64,000 nt of DNA from Williamsia sp. 1138 (GCF_002095435.2 NZ_MJEJ02000054.1:310001-374000); one strand, 5' to 3'. Counted from the first letter of the stretch, positions 51,885-60,799 are shown. The notes: generated from the sequence alone by a model not told the origin. Program-made: numbers and translations.

Positions 51885-53357
51885 TCAGGTCTCCTTGCGA
51901 CCCCGCCAGATCCGTTCGAAGGGAAGCCTCCACGCGTGCGGAGCGATGAGTTGGTGAATCGCGTTCGGGCCCCACGAGCCCTGGTCGTAGCTTCGCACCG
52001 GCGGAGGACTCTCGAGCAGCGGAGCCGAGACCTCCCATAGCCTTTCGATGCCCTCTGCGGTGGTGAAGAGGGTGTGGTCGTTCTTCATCGCGTCGAGGAT
52101 CAATCGCTCGTAGGCCTCGAGGACGAGTCCGACCTGGTCGGTGTCCTGCATCGCGAACTGCAGACTCAGCTTGTCGAGTTTCATTCCTGGGCCGGGCTTC
52201 TTGCCGTAGAACGACAGCGACACCTTGAACGCGTCGGCAAGGTCGAAGGTCAGGTGATCCGGGCCATGTTGCCCGACACCGGATCCCTCCGGGAACATGC
52301 TCTTCGGTGGCTCGTGAAAGGCAATGGAGATGATGCGCTGGCCCTCGCCGAGGCTCTTGCCGGTACGCAGATAGAACGGCACACCTGCCCAACGCCAGTT
52401 GTCGATCTCGGCTTTGAGCGCGACGAATGTCTCTGTCTCCGACTCCGGGGCAACGCCGGGCTCGTCGCGGTAACCGGCGTACTGACCGCGTACCACGTTG
52501 TGCGGATCGAGCGGCCGCATCGAGCGGAAGACCTTGTTCTTCTCTTCACCGATGGGTCCAGGGGCCAACGCGGTCGGCGGTTCCATGGCGACGAACGCGA
52601 GAATCTGGAACAGGTGGGTCACCACCATGTCCCGGAAAGCGCCGGTCGACTCGTAGAAGTGTGACCGACCCTCCAGCGACAGCTTTTCCGGCACATCGAT
52701 CTGGATGTAGTCGATGAAGTTCCGGTTCCAGATCGGCTCGAACAGGCCGTTCGCGAACCGGAAGGCGAGAATGTTCTGCGCCGACTCCTTCCCGAGGAAG
52801 TGGTCGATGCGGAATATCTGTTCTTCTTTGAACCATTGGTGGATGGAGGCGTTGAGGGCCACTGCGCTGTCATGATCGGTGCCGAACGGCTTCTCCATGA
52901 TCACGCGTGATCGCTTCACGAGGTTGGCCTCGTGCAGCATCTCCAGAACCGCCATCGCGGCCTTGGGCGGGACACTCAGATAGTGCAGCATCCGGGCCTC
53001 GCTGCCGAGCACGTCGAGTTGCTCCCGCACCGCTGCGGCCAGCGCCTCGGCGCCCTCACCCTGCGGTACGTAGGTCAGGGTCGCACCGAACTCGGCGGCG
53101 GCCTCCGGTGTGAAAACCCGACTGGAGAACTCACTGCACGCCTTGACCCCGATTTCCCGGAATCCCTCGCTGTCCATGTCGTCGAGCGACGTTCCGACGA
53201 TGCGCATCGGCGGGGCGAGTTTCGACATGAACAGGTGGAACAGCCCAGGCAGGAGTTTGCGGCGCGCCAGATCGCCTGTCGCCCCGAACAACACGACGAC
53301 GTGCGGGGAGAGTTCCCGCTTCTCTTTTGCCCCGCGGGGCTCGATCACATCGGTCAC
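51885..53357 (-). CDS. zwf: Glucose-6-phosphate dehydrogenase
   Basis: 490 residues from GTG 53357. The NADP site is VVLFGATGDLARRKLLPGLF (21-40), and the active-site signature RIDHFLGK is at 183-190. It oxidises glucose-6-phosphate and yields NADPH. No pgl, gnd or opcA is adjacent, unlike the usual pentose-phosphate cluster; instead it follows an FMN reductase and a nitroreductase-like gene. This may be a second, specialised copy. It converges on the MFS gene. Confidence 0.92.
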   Translation of the reverse strand: MTDVIEPRGAKEKRELSPHVVVLFGATGDLARRKLLPGLFHLFMSKLAPPMRIVGTSLDDMDSEGFREIGVKACSEFSSRVFTPEAAAEFGATLTYVPQGEGAEALAAAVREQLDVLGSEARMLHYLSVPPKAAMAVLEMLHEANLVKRSRVIMEKPFGTDHDSAVALNASIHQWFKEEQIFRIDHFLGKESAQNILAFRFANGLFEPIWNRNFIDYIQIDVPEKLSLEGRSHFYESTGAFRDMVVTHLFQILAFVAMEPPTALAPGPIGEEKNKVFRSMRPLDPHNVVRGQYAGYRDEPGVAPESETETFVALKAEIDNWRWAGVPFYLRTGKSLGEGQRIISIAFHEPPKSMFPEGSGVGQHGPDHLTFDLADAFKVSLSFYGKKPGPGMKLDKLSLQFAMQDTDQVGLVLEAYERLILDAMKNDHTLFTTAEGIERLWEVSAPLLESPPPVRSYDQGSWGPNAIHQLIAPHAWRLPFERIWRGRKET

Positions 53358-53403
53358 ACCGTTGATCGTCCCACTTTCGCACCGTTCGGGCGCGACAACC
53401 GAA

Positions 53404-53931
53404 TCAGCCGACTGTGCGCGCCACGTTCGCGAGCGAGGCGAAGACCGCCGCGTACTCCGCAGCTGCCTTCTTGATGAAGTCATCGAGCTGCGGTAGATCG
53501 TCGATCACGAAGTACAGGCCCCGGCCGGGTATCGCTGCCCCCAGCTCGAGCAACAGCGGCGCGAGAGTCGTCTGCGGAGCCAGAGAGTGCGTCAGATCGC
53601 CGCCGGTGAACACCGGGATCGCCACCACACCTTTGAGGCCGTCGGTGCCGTACTGATCGAGAAACGCCTTCAGCAGGCCGGTGTATGACGCCTTGTAGGT
53701 AGGGGTGGCGAAGATGACCAGATGACTGGCCGCCACCGACGTCTTCGCAGCTGTGACCTTTTCCGATCCCCACTGGAACAACTCGTCGGCAAGATCGGCG
53801 AGTTCGATGACCTCGAGTTCGTAGGTCCCTTCACCGAGTAGGGCCGGGACCAGCGCCTCGGCCACGGTACGGGTCCGCGACTGCGGCTTCGGATTTCCTA
53901 CGACTACAGAGACCTTCACAGGGTCGGACAT
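53404..53931 (-). CDS. NADPH-dependent FMN reductase
   Basis: 175 residues. The flavodoxin-like fold is shown by VSVVVGNPKPQSRTRTVAEAL, and FATPTYKASYTGLLKAFLDQ is the SsuE/MsuE-type FMN signature. It makes free reduced FMN for partner enzymes such as two-component monooxygenases. It starts seven bases after the nitroreductase-like gene and is followed by zwf, a source of NADPH. Confidence 0.9.
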   Translation of the reverse strand: MSDPVKVSVVVGNPKPQSRTRTVAEALVPALLGEGTYELEVIELADLADELFQWGSEKVTAAKTSVAASHLVIFATPTYKASYTGLLKAFLDQYGTDGLKGVVAIPVFTGGDLTHSLAPQTTLAPLLLELGAAIPGRGLYFVIDDLPQLDDFIKKAAAEYAAVFASLANVARTVG

Positions 53932-53938
53932 CAGGTTG

Positions 53939-55222
53939 TCAGCTCCAGACTTCATCGTGGTGGATATGGGTCGGCAGATAGGCACCGGGCCCGAACTTCT
54001 GATCGTAGAAACCTCGGTCGAGGTTCTGCGCTTGCAGGTACATCAGTACATGCACGGTCGGAACGGTCCCGGGCAGCTTCCCGAACCGCTGGTAGATGTA
54101 CTCGGCCTGCAGGGTGACGAGCTCTTGAAGATCTTGTGCCGGAAGATATTCCGACCGCACCTTCGGCGAATCCGACCACGGTCCCGGGGTATCCGGATGT
54201 CCCGGGCCACCGGGGCCGAACTTGCGACGGTAGTACTTCTCGACGCCGGCGGTGACCGAGTCGACAAAGGGTGGCACGAGGGTCTCGAACACTCCCTCGA
54301 GCCCGGTCGCATTCGGGAACGGCCAGCGATCGTCGGTGTCGTAGGAGAATCCCAGACCCGGCGCCTTCGGGTCGCCACCGGCACCGAGGACACTGAGCCG
54401 GTCGAGGCCGTCGAACGTCCAGCCGCCCAGGCCGAGCCCCTGCAGGAGCAGTACCCCGGTGTTGGTGGCGGTCGCCAGCTCGGCGCTCGCCTCGGCCAGC
54501 GTGTACTGCTCGACAAAAGACAGCGGCACCGGATCGTCGAAATGCGCCATCGAGGAGAACTTCTCGATGCCGGGTACGGGGTTGTCGTGCACGTCGTCGT
54601 AGATGACATATCCGTTGGCGGCGAAGAAGTTGAGGTTGGCCACCAGATGCTCGGAGAGATCGGCGACCGGGAACGCCAACAGACTGCCGGGCCAATTCGC
54701 GATCCAGGTGTTGTGGCCCTCCATGTACGGTTCTTCTCGCGGCAGCACCAAGCGCTCTGACGACAGTTGCCGGTAGCTGTCGGCGGTCGAGGAGATCCAG
54801 GATTCGAGATCGGCCGGCCCTGCGGCCCGGTCCTGGTGCGGCGCCGCATCGCGCGAGCCGAAAAAGTAGGTTCCCGAGTCGTCGGTGAAGAACAACTGGC
54901 TCGTGTGGAAGGCCGCCGCCGACGGGAACGTCCTACCGCCCGCCGAACCCGGGTAGTTGGGCACGTTCGGCGCATACCCGGGGTGGCGCGTTATCCCGTA
55001 ATTCCAGCCCGTCACGCCGGCCAGAACACTGACGATCAATGCCCGCTCGACCTCCGTGATCGGGCGTGCAGGCTCGGTCGATTCGTAGGCCAGCGGCCCG
55101 TCCGGGATACTGCCACCGACCGGGAATCTCCGCGAACGGCGACCCATGATCGCGTCGATCAGTGGAAACCGCCCCAGTTCGGCCAGCGCCTTACGATGCT
55201 GCTCCGAGAGCTCCAACGTCAT
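53939..55222 (-). CDS. Uncharacterised large nitroreductase-like protein
   Basis: 427 residues. No family is certain. IDAIMGRRSRRFPVGG near residue 25 resembles the nitroreductase start (RRSxRxF, a flavin phosphate contact), ITEVERALIVSVLAGVTGWN fits the next helix, and ATATNTGVLLLQGLGLGGW resembles the nitroreductase segment with AxxNLLLxAxxLGLG. A C-terminal HIHHDEVW could bind metal. It is about twice the length of a usual nitroreductase. It overlaps (ATGA) a 41-codon ORF upstream and precedes an FMN reductase, which agrees with an FMN-using enzyme. Confidence 0.65.
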   Translation of the reverse strand: MTLELSEQHRKALAELGRFPLIDAIMGRRSRRFPVGGSIPDGPLAYESTEPARPITEVERALIVSVLAGVTGWNYGITRHPGYAPNVPNYPGSAGGRTFPSAAAFHTSQLFFTDDSGTYFFGSRDAAPHQDRAAGPADLESWISSTADSYRQLSSERLVLPREEPYMEGHNTWIANWPGSLLAFPVADLSEHLVANLNFFAANGYVIYDDVHDNPVPGIEKFSSMAHFDDPVPLSFVEQYTLAEASAELATATNTGVLLLQGLGLGGWTFDGLDRLSVLGAGGDPKAPGLGFSYDTDDRWPFPNATGLEGVFETLVPPFVDSVTAGVEKYYRRKFGPGGPGHPDTPGPWSDSPKVRSEYLPAQDLQELVTLQAEYIYQRFGKLPGTVPTVHVLMYLQAQNLDRGFYDQKFGPGAYLPTHIHHDEVWS

Positions 55223-55344
55223 TTCTGTATTCCCAGCACGAACTCGACGATATCCTCGGCGACCTGCGCGTGTGCCGCGAAGCGCGGGCCGCGGTGCGCC
55301 CACTTCGGGGGTTCCGTCGCAGAACTGGTCAGAACCAGCGGCAT
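55219..55344 (-). CDS. Small ORF, 41 aa, coupled to the nitroreductase-like gene
   Basis: 41 residues starting MPLVLTSSATEPPKWAHRGP and ending VAEDIVEFVLGIQK. GGGAG lies five bases before the ATG at 55344, and the stop overlaps the next gene's start as ATGA. Both points support translation. It may be a leader peptide or small subunit. The C-terminal helix looks like the end of a larger domain, so a decayed gene fragment is also possible. Confidence 0.5.
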   Translation of the reverse strand: MPLVLTSSATEPPKWAHRGPRFAAHAQVAEDIVEFVLGIQK

Positions 55345-55550
55345 CACAACTCCCAGGGCTCGATGGCATTCGACGGTCCTGTCGGCCGTGGGTGAGATTA
55401 CGACCCCGAGGCCGGGGTTGCCACGGGTTTGAGTCGCTGAGAGTTTTGGTCTTCCGTCTCACGCCATGTGACCCATTCGGGGGTTCGATGAAGCAAATCG
55501 GTGATGCCTTGTGCTTAAGGTAGGTCTACTTACGTTTGAAAGGGTGTGCC

Positions 55551-55832
55551 ATGACCTCCGAGCCGAACCCGGCGCCGAACGACCATTCCGGCGCGGGCGA
55601 TCACGAAAACGCGCTTGCTGTCGGCTCGAGGGTGGTGATCGAGCAGAACAGGTCCGGGAAGATCGTCGACGATTTCGGGCCTCCCGTCGAAGGTTCGGCC
55701 GTAGACCTGGGAGGAGGCCACGAGACCAAGCCCCGACGTTGGGCAGTGGCCCTCGATGACGGGGACCTCGTATTCGTGGACGACGATGGTCTCGAACCGG
55801 AAGGCCGCGGTCCCGCTACGCTCAAGGAGTGA
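55551..55832 (+). CDS. Small hypothetical protein before riboflavin kinase
   Basis: 93 residues. After a disordered start the core reads VGSRVVIEQNRSGKIVDDFG, with WAVALDDGDLVFVDDDGLEP later, suggesting a small beta barrel. GAAAGGG precedes ATG 55551. The GTGA at its end overlaps the riboflavin kinase start, so they are coupled. No family recognised with confidence. Confidence 0.7.
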   Translation: MTSEPNPAPNDHSGAGDHENALAVGSRVVIEQNRSGKIVDDFGPPVEGSAVDLGGGHETKPRRWAVALDDGDLVFVDDDGLEPEGRGPATLKE

Positions 55833-56263
55833 ACCTTCTCGGATACGCAGCGGGTGAGATCGTTCGTGGCGAGGGCCGCGGTGCCCCGATGGGATTTCCC
55901 ACCGCGAACATCGCCGCCGAAGACGAAAGCCGGATTCCTGAAGACGGCGTCTACTTCGGCTGGTTCACCCTGGCAGACGGCGACCCGCCCCGCGGCTCCC
56001 TGCACCCGGGCACCTGGCTGCCGACCCTCGTGTCGGTCGGTGAGAATCCGACCTTCGACGGTCGCAAGCGCACGGTGGAGGCCTACGTCATCGACTTCGA
56101 CGCGGATCTGTACGGCGCGAACGCGATCACCGAGCTCACCCACCTCGTACGCAAGCAAGAACAGTTCAACTCGATCGACGAACTGATCGTGGCGATGAAC
56201 GGCGACAAGGCCTCTGCGCGGGAGCTCATGTCGCGCTACCCCGCGCGACCGCAGCAGTCCTGA
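55829..56263 (+). CDS. Stand-alone riboflavin kinase domain protein
   Basis: 144 residues. GRGAPMGFPTANI and GENPTFDGRKRTVEAYVIDF are the flavokinase signature; PTAN binds nucleotide/Mg and the Glu of VEAY is the usual base. The enzyme phosphorylates riboflavin to FMN. Bacteria usually carry it fused to FAD synthetase (RibF, ~310 residues); here the adenylyltransferase half is absent. GTG start overlaps the preceding gene. Near an FMN reductase, it may serve local FMN supply. Confidence 0.85.
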   Translation: MNLLGYAAGEIVRGEGRGAPMGFPTANIAAEDESRIPEDGVYFGWFTLADGDPPRGSLHPGTWLPTLVSVGENPTFDGRKRTVEAYVIDFDADLYGANAITELTHLVRKQEQFNSIDELIVAMNGDKASARELMSRYPARPQQS

Positions 56264-56498
56264 CCCACCCGGTCATCCGCGGCGCGTTGCTGCACAATCC
56301 GGTACCGGGTCGGTTCTTGCCGACGAATTGGCCGCCGGCGCCACGTTGTGCCGCACTGCATTGCCCGCGCTGACACCTGCCGCGATCGCTCGTATCGCAC
56401 TCCAAAACTTCTGTACCGCTTGGCGGTTCTCTGTACCCATGCTTCGATCATCGAGCACGACTGGCGCCTCCAACAGTGGCACCAACGCCGCTGATCGA

Positions 56499-56504
56499 TA
56501 AGAT
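56499..56504 (+). promoter_or_regulatory. Possible -10 element of a leaderless glxA-type transcript
   Basis: TAAGAT lies six bases before the ATG of the regulator gene, which lacks a ribosome site. Transcription would then start at or next to the ATG. Confidence 0.35.
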
Positions 56505-56510
56505 AGTGAC

Positions 56511-57503
56511 ATGAGTGAAACCGACGATGCCGGGCCGCGACGAGTGGCCGTCCTCGCGTACGACGGGATGACCGCTTTCGAGATGGGGATTGCCGCGGAG
56601 ATCTTCGGCCTCTCGGAATTGTCTGATCTCTTCTGGCCGGGTGTCGGCCGGCCCTGGTACGACCTGCGGTTGTGCACCGAGACGCGGGAAAGAGTGCGCG
56701 TCGTGGGGGGCGCCACGCTGCGTACACCGCACGGCCTCAGCGAGCTTGCTTCCGCGCACACCGTCATCATCCCCAGTGTCGCGGATGTGCGCGCTCCCGT
56801 CTCAGCGCGACTCGTCGACGCCGTCCGGGAGGCTGCTGACCGCGGCGCCCGAGTCGTCTCCTTCTGCTCCGGCGCGTTCGTCCTCGCGGCCGCCGGCCTC
56901 CTCGACGGCAAACGGGCAACCACCCACTGGCGTTACACCACGATGCTCCAAGAGCGCTACCCTGCAGTCGATGTCGACCCGCGACCGCTCTACGTCGACG
57001 AGGGTTCGGTGTTGACGAGCGCCGGCTGCTCAGCCGGTCTCGACCTCTCGCTACACCTCGTCCGCTGCGACTACGGTCCTCAGATAGCGAACGATGTCGC
57101 CCGGAGCCTGGTGGCCGCGCCTCATCGGTCCGGGGGCCAGGCGCAGTACGTCGAGAGTCCGATACCTGCCCTCGACGGTGATACCGCCATCACCGACAGC
57201 ATGCATTGGGCTCTGGCGCATCTGGATTCGCCGATCAGCCTCGATGAGCTGGCCGACCGGGCAATGTTGTCCAGGCGCAGTTATCTGCGCCAGTTCACCA
57301 AGGCGACCGGCACCACCCCGATCAAATGGCTGATCGCGCGGCGCATCGACACCAGTCTGGAGCTGCTCGAGACCTCGGACCTCCCGGTCGAACGCATCGC
57401 AGGAATGGTCGGATTCGGTTCAGTCGTGACCTTCCGCCATCACTTCACCCGCATCATGAACACCTCACCCAGTGAGTATCGGAACACCTTCACCGCTGCC
57501 TGA
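56511..57503 (+). CDS. GlxA-family regulator (DJ-1/PfpI domain plus AraC HTH)
   Basis: 330 residues. The N-terminal DJ-1/PfpI-like domain begins RRVAVLAYDGMTAFEMGIAA and has its cysteine elbow in VVSFCSGAFVLAAAG. The C-terminal AraC part has SLDELADRAMLSRRSYLRQF and PVERIAGMVGFGSVVTFRHH. Such regulators often control amine or quaternary-amine catabolism. No obvious target adjoins it. Confidence 0.9.
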   Translation: MSETDDAGPRRVAVLAYDGMTAFEMGIAAEIFGLSELSDLFWPGVGRPWYDLRLCTETRERVRVVGGATLRTPHGLSELASAHTVIIPSVADVRAPVSARLVDAVREAADRGARVVSFCSGAFVLAAAGLLDGKRATTHWRYTTMLQERYPAVDVDPRPLYVDEGSVLTSAGCSAGLDLSLHLVRCDYGPQIANDVARSLVAAPHRSGGQAQYVESPIPALDGDTAITDSMHWALAHLDSPISLDELADRAMLSRRSYLRQFTKATGTTPIKWLIARRIDTSLELLETSDLPVERIAGMVGFGSVVTFRHHFTRIMNTSPSEYRNTFTAA

Positions 57504-57524
57504 CTACGTGCCCCGGCTGGCGCC

Positions 57525-58640
57525 CTACGGAGTCCCGGTATCGGCGATCGTCTGCCGCGCAACATGTTCGACGACGGCACCCACCCCCGACTCGGCGAAG
57601 ACCCGGCGTTGCTGGGCCGCTCCGTTACCCTTCGCGAACACACTCGCCACGCCGCTCCGAACAGCCGTTCCCTCATCCAGCACATCGAGGGCGTCCGAGA
57701 CATGCTCGATCAGAGCATCTACAGCAGTCCTGGCGGCAACCATGCTTCCACTGAGGGGATCGACCAGCGACCCTGCGATACCGTCACGGGCGGCGCGCCA
57801 CTTACCGAGACGCAGGAGCTCCTGATCAATGGTCGGTCGGGCAGGCCGGTCCCGGTCGATCGCCGCCAACTCGGTCATCACCAATGCCCGCACAATGGTT
57901 GCGTACAAGACGGTTTCGGACACGGTGGCCGGCACGTCGGCGACCCTGACCTCGACCGTCGGATAGTCCCGAGAAGGTCGTACGTCCCAGTAGATCATTC
58001 CCTTGTCGAGTGCTGCACCAACCGTGAGCATACGGTTCACCGCAGCGTCGTAGTCGGACTCCGAATCGAAGTGTGGCGGAAGTCCGGCGCTGGGCCATCG
58101 CGACCAGAGAACCGTTCGCCAACTGCTGTAACCAGAGTCGACTCCGTCGTGGATCGCCGAGTTCGTGGTCAGTGCCAGCAGCACCGGAATCCAGGGACGA
58201 AGTGCGTTGCCGACGGCGATGGCTCGAGCACGGTCCGGGACCGCGACGTGCACGTGGCATCCGCAGACCCCCTGTTCGCGCGCAAGCAGCCCGAAGTTGT
58301 CTGCGATGCGTCCGTACCGCTCGTTCGGAGACACCGGCCGGGCATCACCGACCGAGGGCGGTACGCCGGTGGCCAGCACGCGGCCACCGGTCTCTCTGGC
58401 AGCGAGGTCGGCTGTCTGCCGACTGCGCGCCACATGCTCCCTGAGCTCGGCCGCAGTGTCCAGGATGGGCGTCGCGGTCTCGATCTGACATGGGGTGAGT
58501 TCGAGGTCGAGGTCCAAGCCGAGGGAGTTCGCGACATGACGCACAGCGTCGCCCTCCATGAACGGCAGGCCGGAGGCGGCGTCGACGAGCAGCAGCTCTT
58601 CTTCCACGCCGAACGTGGGCGGGGTCATCACCGGGGCCAC
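57525..58640 (-). CDS. Carboxylate-amine ligase, GCS2/YbdK type
   Basis: 371 residues. FGVEEELLLVDAASGLP is the family start, and GVCGCHVHVAVPDRARAI, NSAIHDGVDSGYSSWRTVLW and YWDVRPSRDYPTVEVRVAD are typical. YbdK-like enzymes have weak glutamate-cysteine ligase activity; the real substrate is unknown. GTG 58640 is chosen for its AAAGGGGG site seven bases upstream; ATG 58628 is an alternative. Confidence 0.87.
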   Translation of the reverse strand: MAPVMTPPTFGVEEELLLVDAASGLPFMEGDAVRHVANSLGLDLDLELTPCQIETATPILDTAAELREHVARSRQTADLAARETGGRVLATGVPPSVGDARPVSPNERYGRIADNFGLLAREQGVCGCHVHVAVPDRARAIAVGNALRPWIPVLLALTTNSAIHDGVDSGYSSWRTVLWSRWPSAGLPPHFDSESDYDAAVNRMLTVGAALDKGMIYWDVRPSRDYPTVEVRVADVPATVSETVLYATIVRALVMTELAAIDRDRPARPTIDQELLRLGKWRAARDGIAGSLVDPLSGSMVAARTAVDALIEHVSDALDVLDEGTAVRSGVASVFAKGNGAAQQRRVFAESGVGAVVEHVARQTIADTGTP

Positions 58641-58765
58641 GCGGTGGCCCCCTTTGCGCAGATCAGCGATATCTTTTCCGGTCCCGACCGGTGCTGGTTT
58701 GTTTTCGAGCACTCACCTTGGGTACCCCGACACCGAACTCATCTACCGAGTCGAGAGGAGCGAAG

Positions 58766-59086
58766 ATGACCCGAACCGGAAAACCCAGGACCGTCAGACG
58801 AAGCCTTCGCTCGAGGCTGGTGCTGCCGGTCGGCTGGTCCGGATTGCTCGCGGTGATGGCCGGTACCGCTGCCCTGGCTCTGACGCTGATCACCCTTGCC
58901 GGTGGCCACATGCAGGCCGCGTTGTTCTGCGGCTTGGCGGCCATCGGTCTCAACGCGTGGGCGTTCTTCGCCTACCGCGCAACCGATGCGCTCAGCGATG
59001 ATCACCTCGAGTACCTCAAGAGCCGACGGGACCATGCCATCTACCGCACGCACTATCCGACCCGAGGCGAGCATGTCATCCACTGA
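58766..59086 (+). CDS. Small membrane protein with two helices
   Basis: 106 residues with a basic start (RTVRRSLRSR), two hydrophobic helices (SGLLAVMAGTAALALTLITL and AALFCGLAAIGLNAWAFFAY) and a charged tail. GAGAGGAG lies before the ATG. It overlaps the next gene by 14 bases. Family not recognised. Confidence 0.65.
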   Translation: MTRTGKPRTVRRSLRSRLVLPVGWSGLLAVMAGTAALALTLITLAGGHMQAALFCGLAAIGLNAWAFFAYRATDALSDDHLEYLKSRRDHAIYRTHYPTRGEHVIH

Positions 59087-59399
59087 TCCTTCTAGAGACG
59101 CCATGACCACGAACGACGTGGAGAAACGGTGGAACGATCCCGCCGCACTCCGCAGCGCAGGCCTGTACATCGCGGGAGTCGTGGTGGTCGCCGGCATCTG
59201 GCTCGTCGTTGCACTCACCGTCGGATCCGGCGGTCTGGCTTGGACATTCGGCGTCACCGCAATACTGCTGTGCGGCGGCGTCGGCGCTCTGATCCGGGCC
59301 TACAAGGCGTACAAACACGGGGACAGCTGGCCGATCTGGCAGGGCGCCGGATGGTTTCTGTTCGCGCTGATGCTCGCTTCGCTGGGATTTGCCACCTGA
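59073..59399 (+). CDS. Small membrane protein with three helices
   Basis: 108 residues from ATG 59073: three hydrophobic segments (AGLYIAGVVVVAGIWLVVAL, AWTFGVTAILLCGGVGALI, GAGWFLFALMLASLGFA). It overlaps the preceding gene and is probably coupled to it. ATG 59103 is an alternative start. Function unknown. Confidence 0.65.
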   Translation: MSSTDPSRDAMTTNDVEKRWNDPAALRSAGLYIAGVVVVAGIWLVVALTVGSGGLAWTFGVTAILLCGGVGALIRAYKAYKHGDSWPIWQGAGWFLFALMLASLGFAT

Positions 59400-59455
59400 T
59401 CCGGGTCGTAGCCGCGCGCTTCCGCCCGCCCTCCTCACCTCGCAGAACGGCGTTT

Positions 59456-60799
59456 CTACCGGTTAGCTTTTTTCTCGGCGTTCTTGAAGTACTGGTTTCG
59501 GGCGATCCTCGAGTCCCCGAACGTGACGGCACGCTCACGGCGCGAGTTGGTCAGCATGGTCGCACCCCAGTTCAGCAGGGTGCCGGCACGATTGCGTGCG
59601 CCGGACAAAAACGCAATGTGGATGACGCCCCAAGATATCCAGCCGAGGCTTCCCGACAGGTGCAAGGGCCCGGCCTGGATGAGCGCGTGGCCACGAGCGA
59701 CATACGCGGCGTTACCCAGATCTCGATACTTGAAGGGTGGACGCGGCGCCGAACCTGATTCCACCTCTGCGGCGATCAGCTTGCCGACGTGCCGCCCACC
59801 CTGCATCGCCACCTCTGCCACACCTGGCAGGTTGTCGCGCGAGGACATGTCGCCGACGACCCACACGTTCGGATGGCCCGGCACCGACAGGTCCGCTTCG
59901 ACCGCGATCCGACCGCTGCGGTCCTGCGGGACCCCGAGTGCGGTGGCGAGCGCCTTGGCGAACGGCACCGCCTCGACACCCGCGGTCCAGACGACTGTTC
60001 TCGTGTCGTAGCGGGTCTTCGTCTTCGGCTCGGCCTTGGTGGTCGTCTCGATGTCCCGGGGGGTCACGTCGGTGACGTGGACCCCGAGATGGGTTTCCAC
60101 ACCCACCTTTTCGAGCGTGCGCAAGGCTCTCTTCGAGAGGTTCTTGTCGAAGCTCTCGAGCACCCGATCACCGCCGTGGAAGAGCAGAACGCGGGCCTCT
60201 CGCGGATCAATCGATCGGAACTCGTGGGTGAGGGCGTGCACGGCGAGTTCGCGGATCTGCCCGGCCAACTCGACCCCGGTCGGTCCACCGCCCGCGACCG
60301 CGAAGGTGAGCCACGGCTTGCGCTCTTCGGCGGTGGGCAGGGACTCGGCCATCTCGAAGGCGCTGACCAACTTCCGGCGAATCGTCAGCGCGTCGTCGAG
60401 AGTTTTCATACCCGGCGCCCAGTCGATGTATTCGTCATGTCCGTGGTAGGCCTGCTGCATACCCGCGGCGACGACGAGATAGTCGTATTTCAAATCGAAT
60501 GTCGAACCGTTGACCCTGCTGGCGGTGAGAATCTTCGCCGCGGGGTCGATCGACGTGGCCTCCCCGAGCGCGACGTGAGCGTTCTGCTGTCGACGCAGCA
60601 GGTGTCGCAGAGGGCTCGCAATGGATCCCTCCGAGAGCAAGCCGGTCGCGCACTGGTACAGCAGCGGCTGGAAGACGTGACTGGTTCCCCGAGAAAGCAG
60701 CGTCACCTCGACGTCGGCGTTCTTGAGTCGGCGAGCCGCGTGCAGGCCACCGAACCCGCCTCCCACGATCACCACATGCGGTCGTCCTGGTGCTGTCAT
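59456..60799 (-). CDS. ndh: Type II NADH dehydrogenase
   Basis: 447 residues. The FAD site is VVIVGGGFGGLHAARRL, and the NADH site is FAVAGGGPTGVELAGQI. VWTAGVEAVPFAKALA and VWVVGDMSSR complete the NDH-2 pattern, and a C-terminal amphipathic or hydrophobic part (GWISWGVIHIAFLSGARNR) attaches it to the membrane. It passes electrons from NADH to menaquinone without pumping protons. Confidence 0.9.
   Translation of the reverse strand: MTAPGRPHVVIVGGGFGGLHAARRLKNADVEVTLLSRGTSHVFQPLLYQCATGLLSEGSIASPLRHLLRRQQNAHVALGEATSIDPAAKILTASRVNGSTFDLKYDYLVVAAGMQQAYHGHDEYIDWAPGMKTLDDALTIRRKLVSAFEMAESLPTAEERKPWLTFAVAGGGPTGVELAGQIRELAVHALTHEFRSIDPREARVLLFHGGDRVLESFDKNLSKRALRTLEKVGVETHLGVHVTDVTPRDIETTTKAEPKTKTRYDTRTVVWTAGVEAVPFAKALATALGVPQDRSGRIAVEADLSVPGHPNVWVVGDMSSRDNLPGVAEVAMQGGRHVGKLIAAEVESGSAPRPPFKYRDLGNAAYVARGHALIQAGPLHLSGSLGWISWGVIHIAFLSGARNRAGTLLNWGATMLTNSRRERAVTFGDSRIARNQYFKNAEKKANR

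Noticed and set aside
56264-56510. Possible small gene in the gap before the GlxA-type regulator
   Set aside because: Short open frames exist on the minus strand but lack ribosome sites and coding-like composition.
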